The notes beneath the pieces were generated by a model. That model had not been told where the DNA came from, did not search any database, and worked only from the letters and a program-made list of their open reading frames with translations. The position numbers and the translations under genes are program-made. A stretch of DNA of 64,000 nt from Paenibacillus sp. D2_2 (lineage in GTDB: Bacteria > Bacillota > Bacilli > Paenibacillales > Paenibacillaceae). Positions 1-11,783 of this stretch are shown here, one piece after another. Every line of letters begins with the position of its first letter. Positions within the stretch are counted from its first letter, which is position 1. Location: assembly GCF_031199965.1 (NCBI RefSeq), contig NZ_CP133605.1:1396501-1460500 (forward strand). The letters run 5' to 3'.

Positions 1-1
1 G

Positions 2-460
2 TACGAAAATGACGTACTGATTGATACGCAAGTTCTTACAGATCATTCACCGAATGCGCAGACTACCGTCACGTCCATTTCGAAACGTAAAAATGGAACC
101 TACCGCTACTATGCTGAGCTTACTAATGCATCAGGCACGACGAGAAGCGATGTTCATACGATAACCGTTACGGACGCAGCTCCGGCTATACCGGTTCTTT
201 CTCATGATAACTGGGATGGTGATGGGAACTTTAAAGTCAGTATGAATATGTGGTGGGGCACAAACGGTACTACTTACCGTTTATACGAGAATGGGATTCT
301 GATCGATACGCAAGTGCTTAATGATCGTACGCCAAATGCACAAACTACCACTACAGACATTTATGACAAGTCCGTCGGTACGTACGAATATCGATGCGAG
401 CTTCTTAATGATGCCGGAGTGACATCTAGTGAGAAAATGATTGTTAAAGTAATGAAGTGA
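2..460 (+). CDS. C-terminal end of a secreted repeat protein with Ig-like domains (5' partial)
   Basis: The gene begins before the window; 152 residues and the stop are visible. Two copies of an approximately 94-residue Ig-like repeat can be aligned, each with the core Y-E-N-x-x-L-I-D-T-Q-V-L followed by P-N-A-Q-T-T; the DNA copies are offset by 282 bases (gatacgcaag at 23 and 305). Such tandem beta-sandwich modules, related to the chitinase A N-terminal type, occur at the ends of large secreted glycoside hydrolases and adhesins of Paenibacillus, where they act as spacers or bind polysaccharide. No catalytic domain lies inside the window, so the enzyme activity, if any, cannot be named. The chain ends soon after the second repeat without an SLH or sorting motif. 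Confidence 0.65.
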   Translation, partial: YENDVLIDTQVLTDHSPNAQTTVTSISKRKNGTYRYYAELTNASGTTRSDVHTITVTDAAPAIPVLSHDNWDGDGNFKVSMNMWWGTNGTTYRLYENGILIDTQVLNDRTPNAQTTTTDIYDKSVGTYEYRCELLNDAGVTSSEKMIVKVMK

Positions 461-628
461 TGTAATGTTATTTCTTATAGATAAATCATAGATTTGTGTC
501 AATGTTTGACCTTTTTTGCATGAGATGTGCACTTTCTATACCTTTTGGCTTCTAGACTGGTCTGTCCTGAGTCAATAAGATAAGATGTAGATATCGTCCA
601 AATTCAATACTAGAATAGGAGAATCGAC

Positions 629-1425
629 ATGACACAACTTAAACTTGAGATACAAAGCTCGAATGGTGCTGTTTTGGCGTCCGCTGCGGACCTTGGCCAG
701 GCTCATCTGGTTTATGATAAAAGCTATGAACCTGGGGATCAAATAGTTCTGACAAGTGAAAAACAAAACGTATATCTGGTCATTCAACTCGAAGATGCGA
801 TGGATCCAGCATTCATATATTTAACAGGTCAAGATCTGCGCTTCATCATTCCTTTTGACGAGAAGAAGATCTCGTATTCCCCGAAGACATTTGTAGGTGA
901 TTTACATACACTTACCGCTCGCTTGGCTACGGAGGAAGAGATCAATTCTTATCGCAATTTAGCACTAAATGTATATGACCAACATGAGAATAGCACCAGC
1001 TATCCCCATGCGTATGCTAACGTGGAGACTCGCGGGGAATCCGTGTTTGCGGCACGGAATGCGATCAATGGCAACTATGTGAACTACTCGCATGGCAAAT
1101 GGCCATTTGAATCCTGGGGGATTAATCAGAATCCTGATGCAGAGATGACTGTAGATTTTGGCCGTACTGTGGAAGTTGATAAGGTTGCCTTAACGATTCG
1201 TGCAGACTTCCCGCATGACAGTCATTGGGAGCGTGTTACATTAGCGTTCTCGGATGGAAGCCAGGAAACTTTGGATCTAGTAAAACTCATCTGAAGCAAA
1301 CGTTCGAGCTTACGCCGCGCAAGGTGGAATGGGTTACACTGAAAGAGCTGATCAAGTCGGATGATCCGTCTCCATTCCCGGCACTGAGCCAAATCGAAGT
1401 GTATGGCCGCGAAGCGGCTAAGTAG
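629..1425 (+). CDS. Carbohydrate-binding-like protein with F5/8-type C-terminal half (frameshifted)
   Basis: About 265 residues once one base is restored. The N-terminal ~110 residues form a beta-rich domain (PGDQIVLTSE, FIIPFDEKK). The C-terminal half (from RNLALNVYDQ) looks like a galactose-binding/F5-8 type C sandwich: VFAARNAINGN, WGINQNPDAEMTVDFG, VDKVALTIR and a closing QIEVYG strand. No signal peptide is visible, so it may be cytoplasmic or accessory. The frame breaks at the A-run 1282-1285: a fifth A turns LVKLI-stop into LVKTHLKQ and continues to 1425. The start is preceded by a weak aataggagaa ribosome site. The precise function is not recognised; the fold assignment is inferred from pattern only. 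Confidence 0.6.
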
Positions 1426-1459
1426 ATAGATATTATTATTTTCATAAAGTAGTCTAGCA

Positions 1460-1497
1460 ATACAGGGCCGTTTCTATTAAGAATCGGCCCTGTATTT
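1460..1497. terminator. Rho-independent terminator after the carbohydrate-binding-like gene
   Basis: An 11-bp stem (atacagggccg / cggccctgtat) closes a 14-base loop and is followed by a short T-rich stretch. It separates the preceding gene from the NUDIX gene. Confidence 0.75.
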
Positions 1498-1534
1498 ATG
1501 GGATCGAAGAGCGTTCGAGAAGGGAAGAGGAACC

Positions 1535-1935
1535 ATGAATAGCGAGGAATCACCAAGAGTTGGCGTCGGTGCTGTAATTAAAGACGATCAGGATTGTATA
1601 CTGCTCGTGCTTCGGAAGAAAGCACCTGAAGCGGGTTATTGGAGTCTGCCAGGGGCAAGGTCGAATACATGGAGACCATTGAAGATGCGGTTATCCGCGA
1701 GATAAGAGAGGAATTAGGTGTCGAAATCACGCTTGATGGGCTGCTCTGTGTCACGAATCACATTCTTCCGGCGGAGAACACACATTATGTAGCGCCAACC
1801 TTTCTGGCTCGAATTGCTTCCGGGATTGTAGAGAATCTAGAGCCTCATGCTCTGGGAGATGTGCAGTGGTTCCCAGTCAACAACATGCCTGATAAAATTA
1901 CAATGACAACGGCGTATGCGCTTGAGCATCTATAG
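1535..1935 (+). CDS. NUDIX hydrolase (frameshifted)
   Basis: A 133-residue NUDIX protein after repair of one base. The start at 1535 follows an agaggaacc ribosome site. The first part (VGVGAVIKDD, CILLVLRKKAPEAGYWSLPG) is in one frame and the NUDIX box G-K-V-E-(x)-E-T-I-E-(x)-A-V-I-REIREELG is in another; adding a G to the run 1652-1655 joins them as LPGGKVEYME. All box residues (G, E, REIxEExG) are present. NUDIX enzymes hydrolyse nucleoside diphosphates linked to another group; the short form with no extra domain and the W-S-L-P-G-G context fit an ADP-ribose or MutT-like housecleaning enzyme, but the substrate cannot be read from sequence. Confidence 0.85.
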
Positions 1936-2055
1936 TATGTGAGAACCAGCGATATCTTACCTGGCAACGATCATAAATGCTTGTCATTTGCCGACTTTTC
2001 GCCGAATAAAATATTATAGACTTTATGTATGATCTGACCAAAGGGGTCTGAGGCT

Positions 2056-2643
2056 ATGAATTTTTATGAACAACGGATTCTACCTGCATCAAGGCAGATG
2101 AAGGATCTGGAGAAGGCAGTGGCATCATCCTATGAATATCTTGTGCTGCTCGATGTTCATGTTGCCCAGTTGAAGCATGCCTGCAGTATGGTACAGCAAG
2201 CGAATAAGAAGCTGTTCCTGCACATCGACCTGATCCAGGGGCTGCAGAGCGATGCGCAAGCGACCGAATATCTGTGCCAGGAGTATCGGCCATATGGGAT
2301 AATCTCTACGAAGTCCAGTGTCATTCATAAGGCGAAGCAAAAAGGCGTCATTGCCGTTCAGCGGATCTTCTTGATCGACAACAGTGCTCTAGAGAAGAGC
2401 TGTAAGCTACTTGAGAATACTCAGCCGGACATCATTGAGGTACTGCCTGGAGGTATGCCGAGCATTATTCGCAAGGTCAAGGAAAGAACGAGTCTTCCGA
2501 TCCTAGCAGGAGGATTTATCTCCACGAGTGAAGATGTGAAGCTTGCTCTGCAAGCAGGTGCGGAAGCGGTGACCACTTCCAATAAACAATTATGGACAGA
2601 CCTTGAAAAAAAAGGGATTGACACCGTTTACAATTTTAAATAA
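2056..2643 (+). CDS. glpP: Glycerol-3-phosphate-responsive antiterminator GlpP
   Basis: A 195-residue protein of the GlpP family, a TIM-barrel-like RNA-binding antiterminator that, with glycerol-3-phosphate, lets transcription pass leader terminators of glycerol genes. Recognisable stretches are LLDVHVAQLKH, LFLHIDLIQGL, YRPYGIISTKSSV, AVQRIFLIDNSA, IEVLPGGMPSII and the phosphate-binding LPILAGGFI/AGAEAVTTS near the end. Length matches Bacillus GlpP. It stands directly before glpF, glpK and glpD in the same direction, and terminator hairpins of the expected type stand before glpF and glpD. The start has an aaagggg ribosome site. Confidence 0.93.
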   Translation: MNFYEQRILPASRQMKDLEKAVASSYEYLVLLDVHVAQLKHACSMVQQANKKLFLHIDLIQGLQSDAQATEYLCQEYRPYGIISTKSSVIHKAKQKGVIAVQRIFLIDNSALEKSCKLLENTQPDIIEVLPGGMPSIIRKVKERTSLPILAGGFISTSEDVKLALQAGAEAVTTSNKQLWTDLEKKGIDTVYNFK

Positions 2644-2678
2644 AATTTGAATCAAGTTAATAATGTTACGGAGACTTG

Positions 2679-2755
2679 GAGATCTACAATCAACGCACTG
2701 CCTTCTCTGCATAATGGAGACGGTGGTACATTTGATGTAGGTCTCTTTGTGTTCT
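2679..2755 (+). promoter_or_regulatory. glpF leader terminator, probable GlpP target
   Basis: Between glpP and glpF the arm gagatctaca (2679-2688) pairs with tgtaggtctc (2736-2745) and is followed by tttgtgttctt. A smaller hairpin (ccttctc / gagacgg) lies in the loop. Position and form match the leader terminators that GlpP bypasses in Bacillus when glycerol-3-phosphate is present. The GlpP action is inferred from context. Confidence 0.6.
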
Positions 2756-2786
2756 TAACAGTCATAACTCATGGGAGGGGTTAATT

Positions 2787-3599
2787 ATGTCGGCATTTTG
2801 GGGAGAGTTTATCGGGACCATGATACTGGTTGCACTAGGTGGTGGTGTATGTGCAGGAGTATCATTGAAGAGATCTTATGCGGCAAATTCAGGCTGGATC
2901 GTCATTACAATGGGATGGGGCTTAGCGGTAGCTATAGCGGCCTATTCCGTAGGTACGATAAGCGGAGCTCATCTAAACCCCGCCCTCACTTTAGGGCTTG
3001 CGCTTATCGGTAACTTCCCTTGGTCCGACGTCCCCATGTACATAGCTGCTCAGATGCTGGGCGCTATTGCTGGTGCAGTGATCGTGTATCTGCATTATTT
3101 GCCACATTGGAAGGTAACTGATGATCCTGGAGCGAAATTAAGTGTATTCTCAACAAGTCCTGCCGTGTATCACCCATTCTCCAATCTGATGAGTGAGATG
3201 ATTGGAACATTCGTCTTAGTTCTTGGCATTCTCGCCATTGGAGCTAACAAGTTCACGGATGGACTCAATCCGCTCATCGTCGGCTTCTTGATTGTCAGCA
3301 TCGGACTCTCGCTAGGCGGAGCGACGGGATATGCGATCAATCCGGCACGTGACCTGGGGCCGAGAATCGCCCATATGCTGCTTCCAATCCCCGGGAAAGG
3401 AAGCTCAAATTGGAGATACGCTTGGATTCCCGTCGTCGGACCATTGCTTGGTGGTTCGCTAGGAGCACTATTTTACAAAAATGTGTTCCTAGGCAATATG
3501 GATGCCGCCATTTGGATTGTGTTAGGAATAGCGGTCGTTATTCTTCTCCTTGCGCTGATCCTCTTCAGTAAAAAGGCAAATCGGAGTGTATCGATGTAA
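2787..3599 (+). CDS. glpF: Glycerol facilitator GlpF (MIP/aquaporin family)
   Basis: A 270-residue channel of the major intrinsic protein family that admits glycerol by diffusion. Both half-helix signatures are present: SGAHLNPALTLG (first NPA, about residue 63) and GYAINPARDLGPR (second NPA, about residue 187); the D after the second NPAR is the mark of glycerol facilitators over water channels. Six hydrophobic segments can be counted. The start follows gggaggggttaatt. It lies behind the GlpP-type leader and 39 bases before the glpK start, so glpF and glpK are probably one transcript. Confidence 0.95.
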   Translation: MSAFWGEFIGTMILVALGGGVCAGVSLKRSYAANSGWIVITMGWGLAVAIAAYSVGTISGAHLNPALTLGLALIGNFPWSDVPMYIAAQMLGAIAGAVIVYLHYLPHWKVTDDPGAKLSVFSTSPAVYHPFSNLMSEMIGTFVLVLGILAIGANKFTDGLNPLIVGFLIVSIGLSLGGATGYAINPARDLGPRIAHMLLPIPGKGSSNWRYAWIPVVGPLLGGSLGALFYKNVFLGNMDAAIWIVLGIAVVILLLALILFSKKANRSVSM

Positions 3600-3617
3600 G
3601 CAGCAGGCTGTAAATAA

Positions 3618-5129
<1,512 letters not shown>

Positions 5130-5190
5130 TTACATGAATATGCTACAATTTTTAATAAGTTAATATTTAAATTCGGTTGGAGAATAGAGA

Positions 5191-5241
5191 AGCCGCAATT
5201 GCACTTGAGTCCGTGACTTTAGTGTTATTGCGGCTTTTTTG
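5191..5241 (+). promoter_or_regulatory. glpD leader terminator, probable GlpP target
   Basis: The stem agccgcaat (5191-5199) / attgcggct (5227-5235) with a six-T tail sits between glpK and glpD. Just upstream is ggttggagaatagagaag, similar in layout to the B. subtilis glpD leader, and the glpF leader also carries a ttggaga element. It serves as the glpK terminator in the absence of glycerol-3-phosphate and, by inference, is read through with GlpP. Confidence 0.7.
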
Positions 5242-5291
5242 TACAATGACCTACTTCAATATCCGTCTATATGACGAGGGAGGTTAATAGG

Positions 5292-6962
5292 ATGACAGTA
5301 GCATTTTCCGCGACGGGACGTAAAGCGATGACAGAAGCAATGGGACAGGAGCCACTTGATTTAATTGTAGTAGGCGGAGGAATTACAGGGGCGGGAATTG
5401 CCCTTGATGCAGTGACGCGAGGACTTAGTACTGCCGTGTTCGAAATGCAGGATTTTGCCGCAGGCACTTCTAGTCGTTCGACCAAACTGGTGCATGGCGG
5501 GCTTCGGTATTTGAAGCAATTCGATATTAAGACGGTGTCCGAGGTAGGTAAGGAGCGGGCCATCGTTTACGAGAACGGCCCGCATGTCACGACACCTGAA
5601 TGGATGCTACTACCGCTTCATCGTGGCGGGACATTTGGTAAATTCAGCACAGGTATCGGGCTACGCGTCTATGACTTCCTGGCCGGGGTCAAGCATAGTG
5701 AACGGCGGCGAATGCTGTCGGAGCAAGAGACGAAGACCCGTGAACCGCTACTTAAGCGGGAAGGGCTTCTGGGCGGTGGTTATTATGTAGAATATCGTAC
5801 GGATGACGCACGCCTGACGATTGAGGTAATGAAGGAAGCCGTCCATAATGGGGCGATGGCCATCAATTATATGAAGGTGGATTCCTTCATCTATGAGAAT
5901 GACAGGATTGTTGGTGTGCGAGTCGTTGATCAATTGGATGGGGAGAGCTACGAGTATCGGGCAAAGAAAATCATTAACGCGGCAGGACCATGGGTCGATG
6001 AGCTTCGCATCAAGGACCATTCCAAGACTGGCAAGCATCTACAATTGTCGAAGGGCGTTCATCTTGTTATAGATCAATCTAAATTTCCGCTTAAGCAAGC
6101 GATCTACTTCGACACGCCAGACGGCCGGATGGTGTTCGCAATCCCGCGGGATGGCAAGACCTATGTAGGAACTACAGATACGTTCTACCGAGGTGACCCG
6201 ATCCGGCCTGTTATGACAAAGGAGGATCGTGATTACATTATTGCCGCGATAGGATACATGTTCCCGACAGTCCAGCTTAGTGAGGAGGATATCGAATCCA
6301 GCTGGGCGGGCGTACGACCACTTATCTATGAGGAAGGTAAGAGCGCATCGGAAATTTCCCGCCGCGACGAGATCTGGCAATCTCCTTCGGGACTGATTAC
6401 GATTGCGGGCGGCAAGCTAACAGGCTATCGTAAGATGGCCGAGATGATTGTTGATCTGGTTATGCAATTGCTGGGTCAGGAGGAAGGCCAGGTATTCGTT
6501 CCAACGATGACGAAGAAACTGCCTATCTCCGGCGGGCATGTTGGCGGCTCGACCGCCTTCTCGGACTTCGTTCAGACAAAGACGGAAGAGGGAGTACGCC
6601 GCGGCCTAGATGCTGCATGTGCTAAGTTCTGGGCGCGTCATTACGGCTCCAATGTAGACCGAATCTTCGAGCTGACAGACCGTCATCGTGGGGACTTAGA
6701 GGCAAGCAGATTGCCGATCGAAGTGCTTGTCCCGCTCGTCTATGCCATCGAGGAAGAAATGACGGTGAAGCCGATTGACTTCTTCATCCGCCGCACCGGA
6801 TCGCTCTTCTTCAATATCCAGTGGGTGCGGGATTGGAAAGCGCCAGTGATTGAATTTATGGCTTCTGTCTTTGGCTGGACACCAGAACAGCGCGATCAAT
6901 ACACAGAGGAACTGGATACCGCCTTGTATCAGGCTGTTGTACCGCAGGTGGAGGCAGAATAG
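5292..6962 (+). CDS. glpD: Aerobic glycerol-3-phosphate dehydrogenase
   Basis: A 556-residue FAD enzyme that oxidises glycerol-3-phosphate to dihydroxyacetone phosphate at the membrane and passes electrons to quinone. The FAD loop [15 protein letters not shown] lies near residue 25-40, followed by the family stretch [30 protein letters not shown] and [10 protein letters not shown] are further family blocks, and a C-terminal helical domain follows. The start at 5292 is chosen because gggagg at 5278-5283 is correctly spaced; an upstream ATG at 5271 precedes that site. Last gene of the glycerol cluster. Confidence 0.95.
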   Translation: MTVAFSATGRKAMTEAMGQEPLDLIVVGGGITGAGIALDAVTRGLSTAVFEMQDFAAGTSSRSTKLVHGGLRYLKQFDIKTVSEVGKERAIVYENGPHVTTPEWMLLPLHRGGTFGKFSTGIGLRVYDFLAGVKHSERRRMLSEQETKTREPLLKREGLLGGGYYVEYRTDDARLTIEVMKEAVHNGAMAINYMKVDSFIYENDRIVGVRVVDQLDGESYEYRAKKIINAAGPWVDELRIKDHSKTGKHLQLSKGVHLVIDQSKFPLKQAIYFDTPDGRMVFAIPRDGKTYVGTTDTFYRGDPIRPVMTKEDRDYIIAAIGYMFPTVQLSEEDIESSWAGVRPLIYEEGKSASEISRRDEIWQSPSGLITIAGGKLTGYRKMAEMIVDLVMQLLGQEEGQVFVPTMTKKLPISGGHVGGSTAFSDFVQTKTEEGVRRGLDAACAKFWARHYGSNVDRIFELTDRHRGDLEASRLPIEVLVPLVYAIEEEMTVKPIDFFIRRTGSLFFNIQWVRDWKAPVIEFMASVFGWTPEQRDQYTEELDTALYQAVVPQVEAE

Positions 6963-6983
6963 GGAGTAAATAGAATTTGAACT

Positions 6984-7031
6984 AAGAGGCCTGCTTCACC
7001 TACATCCAAGTAGGTGAAGCAGGCCTCTTGC
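6984..7031. terminator. Strong bidirectional terminator after glpD
   Basis: A perfect 20-bp stem (aagaggcctgcttcacctac and its complement) with a 6-base loop ends the glp cluster. Confidence 0.9.
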
Positions 7032-7179
7032 TCAATCTCAACCCTCATGCATGAAGTGGTGAATTACAGGCAAAGTTAAATCTAACATGTAGCCTAGAAT
7101 ATACCAGTAAACAACGGGTAGCAGCTGAAGCTATAACTTACTGCGCCCATGCGTGAGACAGAAGGGGAGATTGAGAATT

Positions 7180-8606
7180 ATGGATGACAACGATATTAAG
7201 AAGCTGCGATGGTATAACGTCGCGCTGATGGCATTTGTATCCGTCTGGGGCTTCGGAAATGTAGTCAACAACTATGCCAACCAAGGGCTAACCGTAATCA
7301 CCTCATGGATTCTCATCATCGCTCTTTATTTTGTGCCGTACTCCTTGATGGTGGGACAATTAGGTTCGACATTCCGTCATGGCAAAGGCGGGGTAAGCAG
7401 TTGGATTAAAGAAACGATGGGCGGCAAGATTGCCTATTTAGCGGCATGGACCTATTGGGTCGTTCATGTTCCTTATTTGGCGCAGAAGCCTCAGGCGATA
7501 TTGATCGCACTTGGATGGGCGGTGAAACAAAATGGTACGCTTGTCAAAGAACTGTCCACCCTTCTAGTTCAATCATTATGCCTTGTAATATTCTTGATCT
7601 TTCTATGGATGGCTTCTCGCGGGATTACCTCCTTGAAGCGAATCGGTACAATCGCAGGCATATCTATCTTTGTGATGTCCATTCTCTATATTGTACTTGC
7701 GATTACGGCTCCTGCGCTTCGTGGAATTGAGGTGGCAACGCCTAACATTACGCTCAGCACATTTATTCCAGACTTTAACTTTGCCTATTTTACGACGATA
7801 TCGATGCTCGTATTTGCCGTAGGTGGTGCGGAGAAGATATCGCCGTACGTAAATAACACATACAATCCGTCAAAAGAATTCCCGCGCGGCATGATTGCAC
7901 TAGCGATTATGGTTGCAATCTGTGCGCTGCTTGGCTCCTATGCCATGGGGCTCATGTTCAATTCCAATGAGATCCCTGCAGATTTGAAGATGAACGGGCA
8001 ATATTATGCCTTTCAGATTCTGGGGAATATTATGGACTCGGCAACTGGATCATGATCATCTATGCGCTCGCCAACGTACTGGCACAAATATCTGCTCTAG
8101 CTTTCTCCATCGACGCGCCGCTCCGTGTGCTGCTGTCGGACTCCGATGCAACCTACGTACCTAAGTCACTGCTCAGAATCAATGAGCGCGGCACGCCGGT
8201 CAATGGCTATATTATGACCGCCATCCTGGTGGGCATCTTGATCATTGTGCCAGCGCTAGGCATTGGTAACATGAATACTCTGTTTAACTGGCTGCTCGAT
8301 CTAAACTCGATCGTGATGCCACTTCGCTATCTATGGGTATTTGCTGCCTTTATGGCATTAATGCGTTTGTCACACAAGTTCGAATCGTCCTACCAATTTG
8401 TGAAGAATAATACGTTTGGCTTTAGCATTGGCCTATGGTGCTTCCTATTTACAGCCTTCGCCTGTGTAATGGGGATGTTTCCTAAGATAGAACCATTCAC
8501 GGGCGAATGGTACTTTCAGTTAATCTTAAACATCGCGACTCCGTTCATCCTGTTAGGGCTTGGCCTGATCCTGCCCCTACTCGCAAGAATGAATCGCAAG
8601 GTATAA
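7180..8606 (+). CDS. APC-superfamily amino acid permease (frameshifted)
   Basis: A 475-residue membrane transporter after repair. About 12 hydrophobic segments can be followed, with the APC-type first helix MAFVSVWGFGNVVNNYANQG and the stretch VFAVGGAEKISPYV, in which the E-K-pair region resembles glutamate/GABA-type permeases of the YjeM kind. The frame breaks at GG 8040-8041: one extra G gives IMDSGNWIMIIYALANVL and restores helix 9. The start at 7180 follows gaaggggaga; the upstream ATG at 7153 precedes that site. Substrate is not predictable from sequence; monocistronic. Confidence 0.85.
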
Positions 8607-8940
8607 CATAGATCAGAAGACGAATACTTCATAGACAACCATAACTACGGCAAGAAATTAAAAATACAGATCGTTATTCGCTCAAAACAGTGGGGAATTA
8701 ACGAAAAATGGAATAGTCATAACAGAGGTTAACATCTAACGGACATAGCGGCCTCTTAATAGGATAATTTCGATCATTATCATGTCTAACGGACATAGCT
8801 GCATCTTAAATATTAAAAAGCCCCTTTTGATGTGGTTTATGGCGTTTAAGCGTCTGTGGTGACCGTTGAGATTTAAAAACGGCTACTTTTCACTTGTAAG
8901 CGTAGCTGATGTCCGTTAGAGAAGGCTTTTCTTGTTAGTC
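8607..8940. repeat. Intergenic variable-motif repeat locus A
   Basis: No gene is seen. The segment holds tctaacggacatagc at 8735-8749 and 8785-8799 and the inverse gtccgttaga at 8911-8920, plus the flanking block tttaaaaacggctactttt (8872-8890) that recurs as tttaaaaaggctactttt at 40753. Similar loci with other motifs stand at 14535-14681 and 50820-50884. Confidence 0.6.
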
Positions 8941-8943
8941 TGT

Positions 8944-8978
8944 AGAGACCGAGCCGTAAGGCTTCGGTCTCTTTCTTT
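8944..8978 (+). terminator. Rho-independent terminator before vanZ-like gene
   Basis: agagaccgagcc / ggcttcggtctct with one bulged base, loop gtaa, then a tttctttt tract. Confidence 0.8.
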
Positions 8979-9029
8979 TAGACGTACAATGATAGAATAA
9001 GGAAAAAACAGCAGGAGGTTCTCACGAAC

Positions 9030-9548
9030 ATGATTTATCAGCGTAAAAAGTTTCTGATCTGGCTTCTTTTAACAATAATTTGTATGGCATTTATTTTCTA
9101 TAAATCTTCTCAGCCCTACTATGAGCAGGATCTCCGTCCCTCATTATCGGCTCATCTTCCCGATAAGCTGGTGCAAATTCTACCTGATGTGGACTTTTAT
9201 TATGGGGATCAGCTTGTAACTTCGAAGCAGCCTTATGACTTTATCGAGTTCTTTATTCGCAAGGGTGCACATGTTAGTATCTTCGCTGTACTAACGTTAC
9301 TGTCCATTCAAACCCTGCTTGCCCTGAAGTGGGGGCGTGCTTCAGCTATTGCAGGAGGAGCTACCATCACGCTGTTGTATGCAATGTCCGATGAGTGGCA
9401 TCAGACATTTGTGGTGAATCGCACAGGTCAGGCTATTGATGTGGGGATTGATAGCATCGGAATTGTTTTAGTGGTGCTCTGCTATGTCATAGTGGGAGCC
9501 ATCATTCATCACCGTCACAGAAGAAACCGGCCCTACACGCGTTTTTAG
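9030..9548 (+). CDS. VanZ-family membrane protein
   Basis: A 172-residue membrane protein of the VanZ family. Marks are FIFYKSSQP after the first helix, RKGAHVSIFAVLTLL, and the family block YAMSDEWHQTFVVNRTGQAIDVGIDSIG, of which D-E-x-H-Q and D-x-x-x-D-S are the conserved acidic and polar core. VanZ from Tn1546 raises teicoplanin resistance; chromosomal relatives are common in Bacillota and mostly of unknown role in the envelope. A good ribosome site (caggaggttctc) precedes the start. Single gene behind its own upstream terminator. Confidence 0.88.
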   Translation: MIYQRKKFLIWLLLTIICMAFIFYKSSQPYYEQDLRPSLSAHLPDKLVQILPDVDFYYGDQLVTSKQPYDFIEFFIRKGAHVSIFAVLTLLSIQTLLALKWGRASAIAGGATITLLYAMSDEWHQTFVVNRTGQAIDVGIDSIGIVLVVLCYVIVGAIIHHRHRRNRPYTRF

Positions 9549-9719
9549 CATTAGGCGTTGTCTACTCAGTTCATCAGTCTCGCGACGGATGCAAGACCAT
9601 CTCGTAGATTGATATATTTTCCAATTGATATCGATTATAATTGTATCTAATCCAGAGCAAGAACTTAATCTTATCGACCTGCGGATAATAGATGGAGAAC
9701 TGAGGAGGAAGCGTGGTAT

Positions 9720-11511
9720 ATGATTTCATTTCCTAAGCCAGAAGTGGAGCAGTTTTTTCAAACTTATATCATTCGTCAATTTGGTGTAAGCAAAGATGAG
9801 TCCAGACTTGTATTCAGCAGCACGATGAATGGCAAATTTAATTTGTGGGCGATGGATTTGGAGGGTGAGACCGCTTATCCATACCCGTTGACTTACAATG
9901 ATCAGGCTTGTGGCTTTATTAAGCTTGATCCGGAGGGACGTCATATATTAACCTCTTTCGATCGTGATGGGAACGAGAACTATCAATTCCATGCGCTACG
10001 CTGGAATGGTGGTGAGCCGGTAGCACTGTTCGAAGCGGCACCAGAGGATAAGCACTTTTTTATACACATATCTGAAGATGGTAAGCGTGTATATTACTGC
10101 ACCACTAAAGACAACCCAATGTTTATGAATGCACGAGTATTGAATCTGGAGACGATGGATGATCATCTCCTTCTTGAAGGCAAGGACGCAGCTACCGAGC
10201 TTGCAGCCGTAAGTCCAGACGAGAAATCCTACGTCTATACCAAGATATATTCGAATACTCATGCGCTTAGCTATGTGCATCAAGAGGGTGTAGAGGATCG
10301 TTGCTTGACTCCGAATGAGGAAGTTACTCATATTGCAGGGGATGTACATTATATTGAGGATCATGTATTACTGTTCGCAACGAACTATGAATCAGAATAT
10401 ACGTATATCGCACAGTACGATATAACCAATGGTAGCTTCCAGCCTGTGTGTCAAATCGAGCATGAAAGTGTTAAGAATCTGAGCTGGCATAAGGATTCTC
10501 GCACTCTGTACATTTTGACAGAGTTGGGTGTTGAAGATAGGATGTATACTTATTCAATAGATAGCGGTGAATTAACGCAAATTCCGCTGCCCACGGATAT
10601 TGTGGATCAGCTTATCGTTGCTCGTTCACGGCAAGTGTATTTGCTAGGTCGGGGGCAGCGCAGCCACATAACATCTACCGGTACAAAGATGGTACGTGGA
10701 CGATGATGACGAAGAATGTGATGGTGGGCTTGTCCGTAGACGACCTTTGCTCACCTGAGGTGATTACGTATGCATCTTTTGACGATATGGAGATTGAAGC
10801 GCTGCTGTACCGTGCGAACGAAGCAGTAGCGAATGGCTACACGGTTTTCTGGCCGCATGGCGGTCCGCAAGCAGCGGAGCGTAAGCAGTTCCGGCGATGT
10901 TCCAATATATCATTGCTCAGGGATATAACATTTTCTGTCCTAACTTCCGCGGCAGTTCGGGCTATGGGAGCACTTTTGAAAAGCTTGTGGAGCAGGATTG
11001 GGGCGAAGGACCGCGCAAGGATTGTCTAGCGGGAATGGAATGGCTATTTGAGCAGGGCATTTCAAGTCGTGAGAAGCTATTCGTTATGGGAGGTAGCTAC
11101 GGCGGTTATATGACACTGTTGCTTGCGGGACGCAATCCAGAGTACTTCCGCGCAGCTATCGATATCGTAGGCGTGAGCAATCTGTTCACCTTCTACAACT
11201 CTGTGCCTGAGCATTGGAAATCAATGATGGAGCTTTGGATCGGCAATCCGGAACGTGACCGCGAGCGCTTCATTAAAGATTCGCCAATTACGTACCTCGA
11301 TACGATGGTGAATCCTATGCTCATCATTCAGGGGGCCAATGACCCTCGAGTGGTGAAAGAAGAATCCGATCAGATCGTTGAAGCACTTCGTGCCAAAGGG
11401 CGTGATATCGAATACATTGTGTTCGACGACGAGGGCCACGGGATCACGAAGAAGGCGAACGAGAAGATTGCTTATCGACGTATGGTGGAGTTCCTTGAGC
11501 GTTGTAAGTAA
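9720..11511 (+). CDS. S9-family (prolyl oligopeptidase / acylaminoacyl-type) peptidase (two frameshifts)
   Basis: About 597 residues after adding one G at 10651-10655 and one at 10893-10894. The first ~330 residues are a beta-propeller with repeated D/S-x-D-E-x-x-L-x-F/Y strands (VSKDESRLVF, ISEDGKRVYY, VSPDEKSYVY). The C-terminal alpha/beta hydrolase has FCPNFRGSSGYG, the nucleophile elbow GGSYGGYM, the acid in IQGANDPRV and the histidine in DDEGHGITK, so the catalytic triad is complete. The propeller gates entry of short peptides. No signal peptide, so cytoplasmic. Ribosome site gaggaggaagcg precedes the start. Confidence 0.9.
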
Positions 11512-11642
11512 GTTGTGTTGTGAATAAGCAAATAAGTGAAAAAGTGCATAATTGTATCTGTAGGAGAGTACTAATGAATAATTAGTCCCTCGATATTGGA
11601 GTTGCAATCATACTTAACTTGAGCTTGATAAAGCGCGCAAAA

Positions 11643-11690
11643 AGCCGCTCTTGCTGCTGTTCGGAGGAACAGGGCGGGGCGGCTATTTCA
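11643..11690 (+). terminator. Weak terminator-like hairpin after the S9 peptidase
   Basis: agccgc ... gcggct with an inner ctgttc/gaacag stem, followed only by a short attt tract. Confidence 0.45.
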
Positions 11691-11719
11691 CCCCGCATAT
11701 GGTATATCATCACGGTATT

Positions 11720-11733
11720 TGAAAGCGATTACA
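11720..11733. promoter_or_regulatory. CcpA binding site (cre box)
   Basis: tgaaagcgattaca fits the catabolite-response consensus TGWAANCGNTNWCA at every position. It lies 50 bases before the FAD-dehydrogenase start, in the likely promoter region, implying carbon catabolite repression of that gene. Confidence 0.65.
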
Positions 11734-11783
11734 ATTGTGAACGGAGAAAGAAAGTAGCAAAACCAAATTAATGGGAGGCAACC

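Noticed and set aside
8735..8920. Short repeats resembling a CRISPR array
   Set aside because: Repeat units are about 15 bases, irregularly spaced and in both orientations, with no cas gene near.
9030..9548. VanZ- and VanW-like genes as a glycopeptide resistance cluster
   Set aside because: They lie 42 kb apart, and there is no van ligase, dehydrogenase, dipeptidase or VanRS pair in the window.
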